Assembly (NCBI GenBank): GCA_963693285.1
Contig: OY848918.1
Location: forward strand, 20,471,484-20,535,483
DNA length: 64,000 nt
Source of the DNA: Xestospongia muta
Lineage: Eukaryota > Porifera > Demospongiae > Haplosclerida > Petrosiidae
Direction: 5' to 3'
The notes under the pieces are model-generated. The model was given only the letters and a program-made list of their open reading frames with translations. It was not told the DNA's origin and ran no database searches. This document shows, piece after piece, positions 1-11,592 of this stretch. How positions within the stretch are numbered: position 1 is the first letter of the stretch; each line of letters starts with the position of its first letter. The position numbers and the translations under genes are program-made.

Positions 1-1126
1 ATCAGGTAAAGATAACTATGATAGTCACTAAGTCATATGTCCAGCCAGTGTCATTGTTTGATGGCTGGTACATGTTGTAAATAGAGTCTCTTTATTTCCC
101 TAATCAAGAGTATGTTTATATGATATAATTTCCTTAATAATTATTGATACTATATCTCAACAAATACATACTGTGAATAATAAATGAACATACTTAAAAC
201 TGCTTGACAAAAGAAATTTTGCCAATAACAACCAACTGACAAAGTAGGGCATTATACAGAATGTGATCTCTATAATAAGATATATACCTTATATTACGTA
301 GCTATCATGAGTGTATCTCTAATTTGTTCATATTTTCTACACTTATCACATTAGTCCCAGCTTATATCCTGATTACCTCAAGAATACATTTATGGCTTGT
401 AGAGTACATCCTTTTGCTTGATAAGCACTATTTTACTGACATATAGTATACACTTACATGATCTATTTTACATATGAGAGGTGTCTAAAGCTATAAATGT
501 TGTAAAATTATGATTTATATACAGTTCTAATTACAAAACATGATCTCAGTGTCTACATGACAATTAATGAAAATTACATGTTTTTGGAGTTAAGTTTTAA
601 ATATGATGTTTTCAATCCAACTTGACTGAATACCCACCAATATCACCTCATCAAGTGTTAGCTTTCTCAGTAGTCTTTAAAAGTTACAAACATTGCTGTA
701 AATGGACACATATGTAATTAATATTGTCTTTATAACAGTAAATAGACACATTACTTGCTGTGTTTGTCAGAGGTAAACATACAAGGATTAATTTCTATAA
801 ATCATATATGTCAATAGTATCAAATATTTACTCCACTACAATCTAGTGATGTGTCCATTACAGTCTCAATTTAATCAACTTCCATTACAATATTGGATCA
901 TTTCAACATTATCATTACTACTTGTAGAAATGTAAAAATCATTAGTTATTTACATTCAATTTTAATTGACCATTATCATAACCTCATCACAATTGTTTTA
1001 GAGTATTAACCACTCTATACACATTAGTAATAACATAATTTTACCTATCCTTTCTATTGTATCATTAGATATAGCTTTATATTATAAAGTGAATTGATCA
1101 TAAATACCAACATATCCTTTATGTAG
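1..1126. other. Upstream intron of the first ankyrin gene, no exon recognised
   Basis: AT-rich sequence without an ORF of note. It ends in a clean 3' splice site (atgtag) before the ankyrin exon at 1127, so it is most simply an intron of the gene entering from the left. Positions about 395-815 are repeated near the right edge of the window (about 63437-63860). Confidence 0.6.
395..815 (+). repeat. Left copy of a 420-bp direct repeat shared with the right edge
   Basis: About 420 bases starting at 'ggcttgtagagtacatcc' match 63437-63860 in the same orientation with a few percent of substitutions and small indels. Both copies lie in non-coding DNA next to ankyrin exons, so this is probably a conserved intron segment of paralogous genes rather than a mobile element. 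Confidence 0.85.
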
Positions 1127-4100
1127 CACAAGAGAACTCCTCTTCACTGTGCTGCTTACTTTGGCCATTCTGATATAGCTCATATACTAATTAAAGCTGG
1201 TGCATCACTGGATCCCATTGACAATGTGAGTATTTCCATTAATTAAATATGTTGTCATTACTATATATGACTGTATTTTGTATGTTATTTGTTATTAATA
1301 CATGTAATTATGTAGATGTTTGTGGTTTAATCATCTCCTATAAGTTATTATATGGACACTCCTAAAATAACTACAAAGACAAAAGTGATTATTGTAGTAG
1401 CTATAATTAACATAAAATGACACAGTACCTGAAAAAGTACAGTACCAATTTATTTCCTTAAAAGGCAACACCTACTTTAAATTAAATTAACAATGAAATG
1501 GAAATAAATAGGCTCTTTCAAAGTAATAGTGAATTCTCTTGTTTTTATAGTTTTCCATACAATTTCTTGTAGGATCAAGAATGCTTTTTATAATCTGGAT
1601 ACCCCTATTTGCTGTTAAAGCTTTAAAAGACTAATGTGACTTCAAAAGTTCATCACAAAAACAAAGCCTTGTACAACGCAAAATTGTTTCCTTTGATAGA
1701 ACGCTTTGTGTTGCAACCTTAAAATATCTCATATAGCTGTAGCTATCATAAGTTAGTAATAAATAGTCAAATTATATGCTACTCAAGACTGCTTGCATAT
1801 GAAAGACAATGCTCCCAAAAGTGTGAAACAAGAAAAAAGCGTGATTAGATAAACATGATGAATGTTGAATAGGCTTATTGCAAAATTATGGGTTAGTCTT
1901 GAGAGGTAAGCAATGGGGGTGGCCTCACATTTTCCTGTTTACAGAGTCTTAAGGCTGGTTTATATAAGAAGCGTTTCAATGCGTAGTGTTTGCGAAGGCG
2001 TTAACTGCGTTGCATAGGGCTACATACTGAATGTTCATATAAACGTCACGCACACACGTGGGGTTGTTTAATTTGACCCACCCACCGAAAACAGAGAAAA
2101 TGGCTGAGCTGTGTTGCTCCTTGCTCTGCTGAATAGACGAGGAAAAAGGAGACAGAGACGTATAAGAACAATGTGGGTGCGCTCTATATTTATCCAGCAT
2201 TCGCAACAAGGTGAATTTCACCATCTCCTCCAGGAAATGCGCCTTACAGACACGGAATCTCATTTTTGTTACCTTACAATGTCTAAGGAAACATTTGACT
2301 TATTATTGGCCAAGGTAATATATTTTTCAGACAATGTAATGTTATACTTACTCATATTGTGTTATAAGGTTGAACCATGGTTAGCTCGTAGCCGGCACTG
2401 TAGTAGTCACTCTGTGAGAACTGAAATAACTCTTGCCAAAAGATTGGCGATTATTCTTCGATTTCTGGCAACAGGAAATTCACAGGTAAGAAGCTTTGTA
2501 TTTGTTGATATGAAAACACTTGCCCATACTTGACAATGGAAAAGCTCCATAAAACTCACCCTTAGTCTCCTACACTCTGCTCTTAGGCATTTAGATTATT
2601 TATCTTTTCCACAGGTATCTTTGTCTTTTAGTTTTCGAATTGGGAGACACAGTTTATAAGATTTTGCAGGAAACCTGTGATGCTATTTGAAATGTTATTC
2701 AGCCGGAATATGTAAAAACTCCATCAACAAAGGAAGAGTGGAAGGGTATTAGTACCCAGTTTCAGCGCCTCTGGAATTTACCGAATTGTATTGGTGCAAT
2801 CGATGGAAAGCACATATTAATACAAGCTCCAGTCAATTCTGGCTCTACCTATTTTAATTATAAATGTACAGTGTAAACTATTTTTATAAAGTTTTCCATT
2901 TATAGATTTTTTATAAAGTACTCATTCAATTATTTTATTGGCAGTCTGTGATGCTCATTATCGCTTTATTTTGGTGGATGTTGGGTATGCTGGTAGACAT
3001 AGTGATGGTGGTGTACTAAATAGTTCAGCTTTTGGACAAGCACTGGAGGCTAATGCCCTTAATGTACCAAGTGCTAGTCCACTACCTGGTACTACTCAAC
3101 CAGCGCTACCGTATGTGTTTGTAGGTGATGAAGCTTTCCCTCCAAAATTGAATATGATGAGACCATATCCGGGAAAAACCTTCCTGAATCAGAATTAGTG
3201 CAGAGCCAGAAGAATTTTCAGTTAGTTTTACAATCACAAAATTATTCAATGTCTCACAATGTATTTTATAATTACATCATATTATACTGAAATTAGGTAG
3301 TTCATTTGAAGGAAATTCAATGTCTGTTAGAAGTTGTTGTATATGCAACCTTGCCATTGCTTTTAGCCTTGGGTCGAGTCTTTTAAGGACAACTGCAAAC
3401 TGCTTACCAAAAACATTTTCTTCCGTGTTATGGGGTGGTCCTCGTTTCTTTTCAAAATCCTTCAGGCTTTTTAAAATAGCTTCATCTACATCATCCAAAT
3501 TTTTAACTTTCCGTTTTTTTCCTGGAGGGTGGGGAGTGTTGAATGGGGTTGATGGTAATTCACTAATGTCTTGTGAAATTTCTGGAGGATCATCAGTGGT
3601 ATTATTTGTATCACTGTAACAACAAAACAACATGATCACTTTAAAAAAAATCATACTATGGTTGATCTGCTGGTAACCCTGATGATTCGTTACTTTCAGA
3701 TGGCTGAAAAAAATTGGTTTGATATCTGAGTAAAACATTAATGTATTTCAGTGTCTGATCAGTGTTGAAAAGACTTATGGTTTGTGGCAAACTGAATCTT
3801 CTAGAAACAGCATGGTGTTGAAGTATGACCAACTTGATACATATGCTGGACCTTCTTCACCAGCCTTTTTTTGACTTTGTTAACTTCTCTCACGAACTTG
3901 TGTCGTAAATATTTCCACCTTTTTGAACACTCCTCTATAGAGAGATCTTTAACCTAGAAGTACAGCTATTATATATCATTACTTTTATATAACTGAAATA
4001 CCTGGTCACCAACAACCTTCAAAGCATTTTCTCGTCCTTTAGAATCTTTATAACTCTAGTTAGTGACTTGCCAAAGGCAGGAAAAAGAACGAACAGCTTC

Positions 4101-7100
4101 AATAATCTTCTCATCATCCACTTTATAACACGTGATTTTACTCGTGACTGACTGGTTTTGATTGGCCAGACGCATTGAATATTGAAACATTTGAAAGCAT
4201 CGTGTAAAGGCTCAGAGAAACATTCATCACGAATCTACCACTTAATCTTGCTTGGCAATTGAATAATACTATTACTTATTCAGTTTGAACTTCACAGACA
4301 TGTCAATCAGAGTGTAAAGTACCCAGTAAACGACAAAGCTTTTTTTCCCTTTGATTGAAGAGAAATGCCCGTTGACGTCTAAAGACGCGCGTACGCGTTG
4401 TCGTGTTATGTTTAGGCGATAGACACGTGTTATAGTACGTCGTTATTGCAAGCGAAAGCTCATGTTCTTTGTAAGCTGTCTTTATTTGCAGTCTCTACCA
4501 GTGCTACTCAGTTCCACTGACCTGTTCTTTCTGCTATTCATCTTGCTATTAGACCAATACTTATCAGTGTTACTGTACCTACTCATTTTTCTAATTGCTC
4601 AGCTGTCTCACTATTGCTCTAGTGACCTTCTTGGACCAGTACTTCTCAGTGCTATTTGCTGTTTACATTCATTTTCTTACTTAACAGAATTTCAATAGTT
4701 CGTACAACTTTCACAGGTGAGCAAAGTTAATGGTAGATATGAAACTAATGTAAGGAAAAACATGATAGATATTTAAAATGCATATATGCAGATTCTCGTA
4801 ATGGCCAGGCAATGTTCCAGAGATCAGTGATTGAATTTTTGGATCTTCCTAATGACGACATAGACATGGAAATGGAGGAAGAGTTTTATTTTGAAGGGAG
4901 CGATAATGAAGTTTCTGATCTTGAGAGGTTTGTAAGAATCACTGAACTGAATAATAAGAATAACTGAAACAAACAGGTATGCCAGCCTGTGTCTAAAGGA
5001 AAGGTATGATAACTGGGACAAAGTTACAATAGATGAACTGAAAGCATACTTTGGATTTATGATTCTGATGGGTATTGTTCAGTTACCATCTATCCATGAC
5101 TATTGGAGAACAAACAAAGCACTTCACTATCGCCCAATAGCCAACAGAATTTCTAGAACACGTTTTCTCCAGCTGCATCGATTTTTACACTTTTGAACAA
5201 TGAAATATTGCTTGCATATGGAGACAATAATTATAACAAAATTCAAAAGGTAAAACCCATACTCACATACCTATCTAACATTAGTGACAAACTCTTCACT
5301 CCTGGTCGTGACATTGCTATAGACGAGGCAATGGTAAAGTTTAAGGGAAGGTCAACCTTAAAACAATACTTACCTAAGAAACCGGTGAAGCGTGGTTTCA
5401 AGATATGGATGAGGGCTGATTCTGACTCAGGCTATGTCAGTAAATTCAAAGTGCAAGAGGGGAAAAATCGAATAAAGTTGAAAAGAGACTGGGGGGAAGT
5501 GTTGTTATGAGACTGACAGAGGAAATACATAAAAAATACCACCACATATATTTTGATAAATTTTTACGGGAGTAGAATTGATGTTGAATTTGTTGAGATG
5601 TGGTACATATAGTTGTGGAACTATGAGGTCAGATAGAAAAGCATTTCCCAGCACTTTAAAAACAATTGTAAAAAGAGGACTCCCAAACAGAGGGGACGTT
5701 GTTATAGCACAGAATAGTAACTTAGTGATGACAGTATGGCAAGATACCAAGGCTATATGTTGTCCATCAACAAACTCACACCCCAACACAATACAAACAA
5801 TTACAAGAAAGCAAAAGGATGGCTCAGTACTAAATGTTAACTGCCCTGAATCTATTGTATCCTACAATGCAAAAATGGTAGGAGTTGATCGAAATGATCA
5901 GTTACGAGGTTACTACAGCATTAAGTTAAAATCTCGTAAAAATTACATGTACCTTTTTTTGCTGCAGTCGACATCACAATTACCAATTCCTTTGTCCTCT
6001 CAAAGTTTTTCCCAGACTTAAGAAAAGCAAATGTGAAGGAGTGTAGGCTTGCTCTTGCAAATCTCCTAATTGGAGAGTATCACTCAAGAAAAAGGAGAGG
6101 CCGTCCAAGCCTTCAGCAACCAATAAAGCGCTTCTGCACTGCCCACTTTCCTGTAAAAGCTGAAAGAAAGGGGAATAGATGTTATTATTGTTACAATTAT
6201 TTAAACAGAAGAAGGGAAACAGTATGGCATTGTAAAGACTGTGACAAATTTTTGTGTCAAACTGGAAAGGATGATGACTGTTTCTATGTTTATCATACAA
6301 CAGTAGGACCAGCAGATAAGCAATAACTCAAGTATCTACAATTATATAATATGCTTATGTGCATGTTATAGTTTCCACTTATCTTTATCTTACGCACTTT
6401 ATCTTTGAATACCTGTATGAAAGTGAAAAAAATATGAAAGAAAAACTATTATGAAAGTACGTGTGATTAGTCAGCCGAACTTACCTGCTAAATTTGAGCA
6501 AATTTTAATACAGAAGCAAAAACATGCCATCACATCATTCTTGTAGTTTCCCTCAAGTTCGCAACCCTTTCACACCTCATATTTACAAATACTTATGGCA
6601 CAATTTTTGGTAATCCTTCTTTACATATTCTATACATTTCTAATTATTGCCCATCAACAATGCTCGACAACACTGGTTTTGTTGTAGTAGTACGCTCTTT
6701 TAAATAGGTTACTCCTATGAAATAGTATTAAAATACCTTCCACAAATACTAATAATCAACATTTTCACAATATAAACAAAAACTAAAGTGAAAAGAAAGG
6801 TGATCGTGAGGAGTCATGATAACTTTTTACATAGTGCATTTACTTGATAGAAATGATCGTCGTAAATGACAACGCGAAGAGTCCTCACATGTACTTTGGA
6901 ACTCCTAGAAGTAGTATAAACTTCAGCGATGACCCAATAACTCGAATAACACGCGAAAAAGGTCTCATCACCAGGAAAGGTCAAAACGCATCTTTGAAAC
7001 AAAATTAATTTGGTCTTACATATTTACATACTTGTAAAATTTAGGTTAGTAATAAATAGTCAAATTATATGTAACTCAAGACTGTTTGCATATGAAGGAC

Positions 7101-10100
7101 AATGCTCCCAAAAGTGTGAATCAAGAAATTCAATTATAACTGAAGAAAATGTAATCATCAGAAAATGCAAATTTCTTTTCTTTATCTAGGATGGCAATAC
7201 TCCATTGATGTTAGCATGTCTGGGAGGACACCAGTCAATAGCAATGACTCTATTAGAGAAAGGAGCTGATAGGCAATTAGCTAATAAAGTTAGTTAATGA
7301 ACAAAATACTTTGGATCACAGTAACAGTAACATCCCAAATCAGAATAAGGACAATGCATACACCTATTAATATTATAAAATAATTTAATTATAACAAACA
7401 ACTTATCATGTGTGAACAGTGAAGTTATACAAGCTTGTATTAGTGAATGAAACTTACAAAATATATTAACCATATATGTTTTATTATTAGAATGGAGAGA
7501 CAGCTTTGACAATAGCAGATAAAAAGGCTAAGGATGTACATAAAAAGCTTGTTGATGAAATTGATCATAACAGTAAGTATAACAATCTTGAAAATGATAA
7601 TGATTTTGAAGTTACTTTTGTTCCTTTAGACAAGGATATTTTATTGCAAGCTCTTGAAGAAGGCTATGTCATCTTAAAGATTATAAAATTGTTATTAGCT
7701 GGTCCTCCTGCTGTCGGTAAGACCTCTTTTAAACACCTACTCTTTAACTGGGAGCCACCACATCATCATCATAGTACAGCCATTGCTGATCGACCTATTA
7801 GAGCTGTTGAAAGAGTAGCCACTCTTGAGGGTGCAAATAGTTGGGAAATGATCACAACAGAAGAGCTTATGCAAATGTTAGCTGAAGACATTCATATTCA
7901 AGCAAAGGGTTCAAGGCCTATACTAGAAACCCAATCTTCAAGTACATCTAAAACAGCATCTTTAAACATCAAGAGTTTGGAAATGAAAGATACGCCACAA
8001 CCCACTAACCACTCCATAGCTCAAGATTTGCCATCACTCTCTTTAGATTCAAGTATTGAATATAATAACACAGATGTTATATTTCATTCGAAAGCAAATC
8101 TAGATCAAAGTTCAAAGACAAAGACAATGTCCAGTGAATACACACAGCCTAAGAAATTGGGCCATTTAGAACAGAAAAGAAAAGAAATGGTGAAAGTTGA
8201 AAATCAGTCCAATCAACCATTACAAGATTCTCAATCTGTTGAAAGTGATGTTGATGTTCCTAAGGTAGCTAAGAAGGAAAATATTCTACAACTCTCTAAA
8301 GATATTCTCACTGCAATGAGAAATGCAGGATCTCAACAGCTGTCCAAATCTACCTGGATATATGTACTTGATAGTGGTGGGCAGCCACAATTTGCCGATG
8401 TATCTAGAGCATTTGTACGTCGCAATACAGTCATTGTGATTGTACACAAATTGACAGATCGACTGTCAAGTAAGCCAATCTTTCAGTATTCTATTGATGG
8501 TAAGCCATTAACCCAACCTAAAGAGCTTAGAATGACCAATCTTCAGCTGATTACAACATACGTGCGTTCTATCTCATCAGCTAAACTAGCAGCAGTTGAT
8601 GGTGCAGAGAGTGAGTCATTGCCTACATTCCTCATCATTGGTACCTATGAAGACAAAATGAGAGGTCTGGGAAAGTTGTTTCGTGAGTCATTAAAGAAAA
8701 AGAATGCACAACTTATAGCAGCTTTGCAACAATACAAAGATCAATTGATATTCTATAATGAATCAGAGCAAGAGCTTATCTTCCCTGTTGATAATATGTG
8801 CCTGAAAAATCGTGAAGATCTCTCATGTCTTGTTAGAACATACGTTATTGGCCGTAAGAAAGCAGTTATAAAGAAGAAAGTCCCTATACGTTGGTATGTT
8901 TTGGAGTCTAATATTAAAGAAGAAGGAGAGAAAAATGATCATGGTATTGTATCTCAAACTCAATGTCAAGACATTGGTCAGACACTAGAAATGACTAAGA
9001 CTCAAATACAAGGAGCTATTGCATTTTTCAAATCTCTCTCTGTTTTTCTACACTTTAACACTTGCTCTCACCTTGTTTTTACAAATCCACAATATTTCTT
9101 AGATGCACTTTCCAATATCATTCGTATATCATTCGTTGATTTCCCACAAAAACTACTACAGAAGGGAAAGATTTTGCCACCAAATGCTCACCGCCGACTT
9201 CAAGAAGAAGGCTTGTTTACAATTGATCTTCTAGATCTCGTATCTATTCAATTTGCACCAGGTCTTTTTGAAAAAGCTGACCTATTACGCTTGCTATGTG
9301 ACCTCTGTATTGTACCTGAAGTACATCGTGATGAGTCCACATATTACTTTATTCCAACTGCTTTATCTCCTAAACATCTAACCACTAACAAAAAGAAAAT
9401 ATTTGCCAAAACATGTGATCCATTGGTTTTATCTTTTGAACATGGAGTTGTACCTCAGGTAAGAACAATATGAAACATTCAATCTGTCATATTTTTGTTT
9501 TCTTAGGGTTTATTTCCAGCTGCAGTTGTGGCATTGTTAAATCGTAAAGAACGTCCGTTCTTCACACTCGAGTGTCTTAATCCACAATTTCCTTGTCAAC
9601 TCAGATTTGCTGTTAAATTGCAGTCTTCCAAACCTCGTGGATCATTACTTTTAGTTGACACAATGCTATGGATGGAAATCTATTGGACTGGTGATCCAGC
9701 TGAATGCTCCACTCTTCGTTCTCTAGTTACTGTTGCCATTGACTCCTGTGCTGAACCTTTAGCTTATCGTCCATCTGCTCTGAAGTGTGATTCTGGCACT
9801 CTCTGTAACCTGAAACATCAAGCTCAACAAGATATGCCTCCTGTACATGTAGCACTTGTTACTGTTAACAAAAGAAAGGAAGTTAAAGTGTCTTGTACTA
9901 TACAAGACTTGCCACCAGTGGAGTTGAGTAAAATGTTTCAGCCATGGATGGAAGGATTTGGTGAGTCATTTTATTTTTAGAATCTTTTACTTTATTCAAC
10001 TTTTTATATATTTAGAGAAGGAAGATGTTAGTAAAGACAATAATAGTACCACTATTTTACAAGTACAACCTAAGTCAAGTTAGTTAATATCCATTCAATT

Positions 10101-11118
10101 TTAGCAAGAAATAGTCTTTATGTAAACTAAAAAGAAAGTCTGTTTTAATTGATTGTTTGTATTCACTCTAGACAATCAAGACACTGATATAGATATAAAA
10201 AGTACATCATCAGTACTGTCATTGGTACCTCCCAAAAGTGAAGGTATAATTAAGGAATGTTTTTGGAGTATATTCACCTCTTTTCACTTTTATTTGTTTT
10301 TTACTTCACAGCCAACAAACCAGAGAAACATATTCTACTTAGGTTTCTTTCTTCTGTTACTACAAAGTGGCAAGAGATTGGAAATTTACTTGGAGTTGAC
10401 TCTGATACTATTGAGATGTTGTATAATTGTAATATCTCCGACGAAATGAAGATGTCAAAAATGCTGCAGAGCTGGTTGGATAATGAGCCTACTCCAGTGA
10501 CATGGGATCATTTCATTAGTGTCATTGAGGGTCCTCTACAGATGAAATCACTTGCTATTGAAATCCGCCAATTCCTTGGTATTGAATCAGGTCAGTTATT
10601 CCATTAATTTCTAACAATAAATACTTTATAATTTTAACTGGTACATTAACAAATACTACTATTAAATAAAAGTAAATTGTATATAATTAAAATTTTAAGA
10701 ATATATTAATAAAATACTTAAAAGAGCCAATGACATCTCTGTTAGACTTTATGATGTAAAGGTTATATTTATTATTAAATCTTGTATTTCTAATGTAGAT
10801 GATCTCACTTGCATCCTAAAGAAGAAACCAAAGCTTGTAGAGCTCGTGAGTCTTTTGACAGATATTGAGTACGAGTGGGACAAGATAGGTATCGCTTTAG
10901 AAGTAGAAGATCGTGTCCTAGGTGGCTTAAATCGAAGTCATGATGATAACACAACAAAACTTATTACAGTCTTACGAAGTTGGATGGATACATTTCCATC
11001 AAGAAGTACCTGGGATGTTGTTCTTGCTGCAGTAGAAGGCCCAATTGTGAAACATCCCTCCACTGCTTTAAAGATTCGAAAGTTTTTAGCCAAACCAGAG
11101 GTCCAGTCAAAATATTAA
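1127..11118 (+). CDS. Ankyrin-Roc-COR-Death-Death protein (5' partial, multi-exon)
   Basis: Exons with consistent phase: 1127-1225, 7190-7288, 7491-9458, 9507-9960, 10016-10078, 10172-10243, 10312-10590 and 10799-11118 (stop TAA). The first two are exactly 99 bp, one ankyrin repeat each (TPLHCAA and TPLMLAC cores). The 7491 exon finishes the ankyrin stack and enters a Roc-type GTPase with P-loop GPPAVGKT (about 7701-7724), G3 DSGGQ (about 8370-8384) and a degenerate G4 (GTYEDK in place of NKxD). About 215 residues of Ser/Thr/Lys-rich linker separate P-loop and G3, far more than in Ras-like proteins. COR-like sequence follows (VPIRWYVLE to the KADLLRLLC region). Two Death domains are encoded at 10312-10590 and 10799-11118. 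The order resembles the C-terminal half of DAPK1-type proteins, which act in death and innate signalling; no kinase is in view. The 5' end lies outside the window. Confidence 0.85.
1752..1838 (+). repeat. Left copy of an 85-bp direct repeat flanking the intronic transposon block
   Basis: The stretch containing 'gacaatgctcccaaaagtgtg' minus its last base (about 1752-1838) recurs at about 7044-7127 in the same orientation, roughly 90 percent identical by eye. The Harbinger and piggyBac remnants lie between the two copies. Confidence 0.75.
2100..3220 (+). pseudogene. Harbinger (HARBI1-like, DDE) transposase relic
   Basis: A likely start ATG at 2100 is followed after a small frameshift by a basic N-terminus, then the helical region (LQEMRLTD, LRFLATGNSQ). 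The catalytic fold carries CIGAIDGKH (first acidic residue, near 2790-2810) and VDVGYAGRHSDGG (second, near 2970-3010), followed by LPYVFVGDEAF and MRPYPGK. The coding sequence is interrupted by AT-rich insertions or introns and by frame changes around 2330-2370, 2490-2640 and 2860-2945, and it stops at 3196. Only an RARRI relic remains of the segment that should carry the third catalytic Glu. Family recognition is confident; the gene is not functional. Confidence 0.85.
3280..4130 (-). pseudogene. MADF-BESS DNA-binding protein of the Harbinger element (relic)
   Basis: Read on the minus strand from about 4130, the sequence gives DEKIIEAVRSF, then after a one-base frame change NALKVVGDQ, then SIEECSKRWKYLRHKFVRE: a MADF (Myb/SANT-like) domain. 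An open stretch at 3277-3738 then gives a basic KKRKVK patch and a C-terminal FGKQFAVVLKRLDP motif like BESS. Harbinger elements usually need such a second protein to bring the transposase to its DNA ends. Frame changes near 4060 and between the two halves suggest it is dead. Confidence 0.7.
4193..4375. repeat. Fragment of the hairpin-ended dispersed repeat family
   Basis: Positions about 4203-4290 match 34920-35005 ('cacttaatcttgcttggcaa' is shared exactly), and about 4312-4372 match 49080-49145 (tgattgaagagaaat core). Only the inner part is present here; neither terminal hairpin is visible. It lies between the Harbinger and piggyBac relics. Confidence 0.7.
4812..6325 (+). pseudogene. piggyBac-type transposase (DDD) relic
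   Basis: Starting at ATG 4812 there is an acidic N-terminus, then across frame breaks ETNRYA (near 4966), an AYFGFMILMGIVQLPS helix, IDEAMVKFKGR with the first catalytic Asp, YLPKKPVKRG, VWQDTKA with the second Asp, and GVDRNDQLRGYYS with the third Asp. The C-terminus keeps a cysteine-rich zinc-binding domain (CYYCYNY, CKDCDKF). All expected domains are present in order, but there are at least four frame breaks (about 4960, 5195, 5480-5580 and 5955). TTAA flanks and terminal repeats were not identified. It is inserted in the same intron as the Harbinger element. Confidence 0.88.
6327..7189. other. Intron remainder, no gene
   Basis: AT-rich, no supported exon. It carries the right copy of the 85-bp direct repeat (about 7044-7127) and ends in the 3' splice site (tttatctag) before the second ankyrin exon. 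Confidence 0.6.
7044..7127 (+). repeat. Right copy of the 85-bp direct repeat flanking the transposon block
   Basis: It matches about 1752-1838 in direct orientation; the shared core includes 'ataaatagtcaaattatat' and 'caatgctcccaaaagtgtga'. Confidence 0.75.
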
Positions 11119-11592
11119 GTAAAATAGTGTTGTACACATGTACAATTTTAGTTTTAGCAGAACCCTTTTAGATTTTTTGAGAACAAATTTTACTTTGTAT
11201 TTTAATTGTTTTAGCTAAAATTTTCTTAATAGTTTGAAGTTACTACTTCTGACAATATTATTTTTGGTATGATTATTTAGAGTATTTTTTGAATAATTAG
11301 TTAACGTTATATGTATTGTTTTTTCTATTGTTATAATATTGTTATACCATATGAATATGTTTGTATAATGATTTGCTAAGTATATTGTATTGCGACTGTA
11401 TTTATCTATAACTGCTCTTGTAGATTTTTTTCACTTTTTCTTTTAAAAAAGGCTTTTTAAAGGGCACCTAACATGAAAAATTATTTTCCCTGAAAAAGTT
11501 GAAGCATTCGTAAGGCTTGCAATTTACTTCCTGTAATGAGCATGGCCTCCATGATGACGCGTTTTAGTCATTGAATGCTTGATATAGCCAAC
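11119..11592. other. 3' flank of the Roc-Death gene
   Basis: T-rich non-coding sequence, presumably the 3' UTR and intergenic space. No terminator or polyadenylation site can be assigned with confidence. From about 11528 it matches the flank of the second gene copy (about 30285). Confidence 0.5.

Larger units (their letters stand above)
1950..4190 (+). mobile_element. Decayed PIF/Harbinger transposon
   Basis: It contains a plus-strand Harbinger transposase relic and a convergent minus-strand MADF-BESS accessory gene, the two-gene layout typical of the superfamily. The left end is probably near 1950, where TTA is followed by an 'aggctggtttatataag' terminus. The right end is degenerate: 'cgcattgaatattgaaac' near 4168 resembles the inverted left sub-terminus, but no exact terminal repeat or target duplication was found. 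The element sits in the intron between ankyrin exons 1127-1225 and 7190-7288. Confidence 0.7.

Noticed and set aside
3320..3619. Plus-strand 99-codon ORF
   Set aside because: Shadow of the minus-strand MADF-BESS relic.
6814..7002. Minus-strand 62-codon ORF in the ankyrin intron
   Set aside because: Short, no motif, no splice support.
10153..10449. ORF overlapping the Death-domain exons in another frame
   Set aside because: Runs across a clear intron and out of frame with the Death-domain exon 10312-10590.
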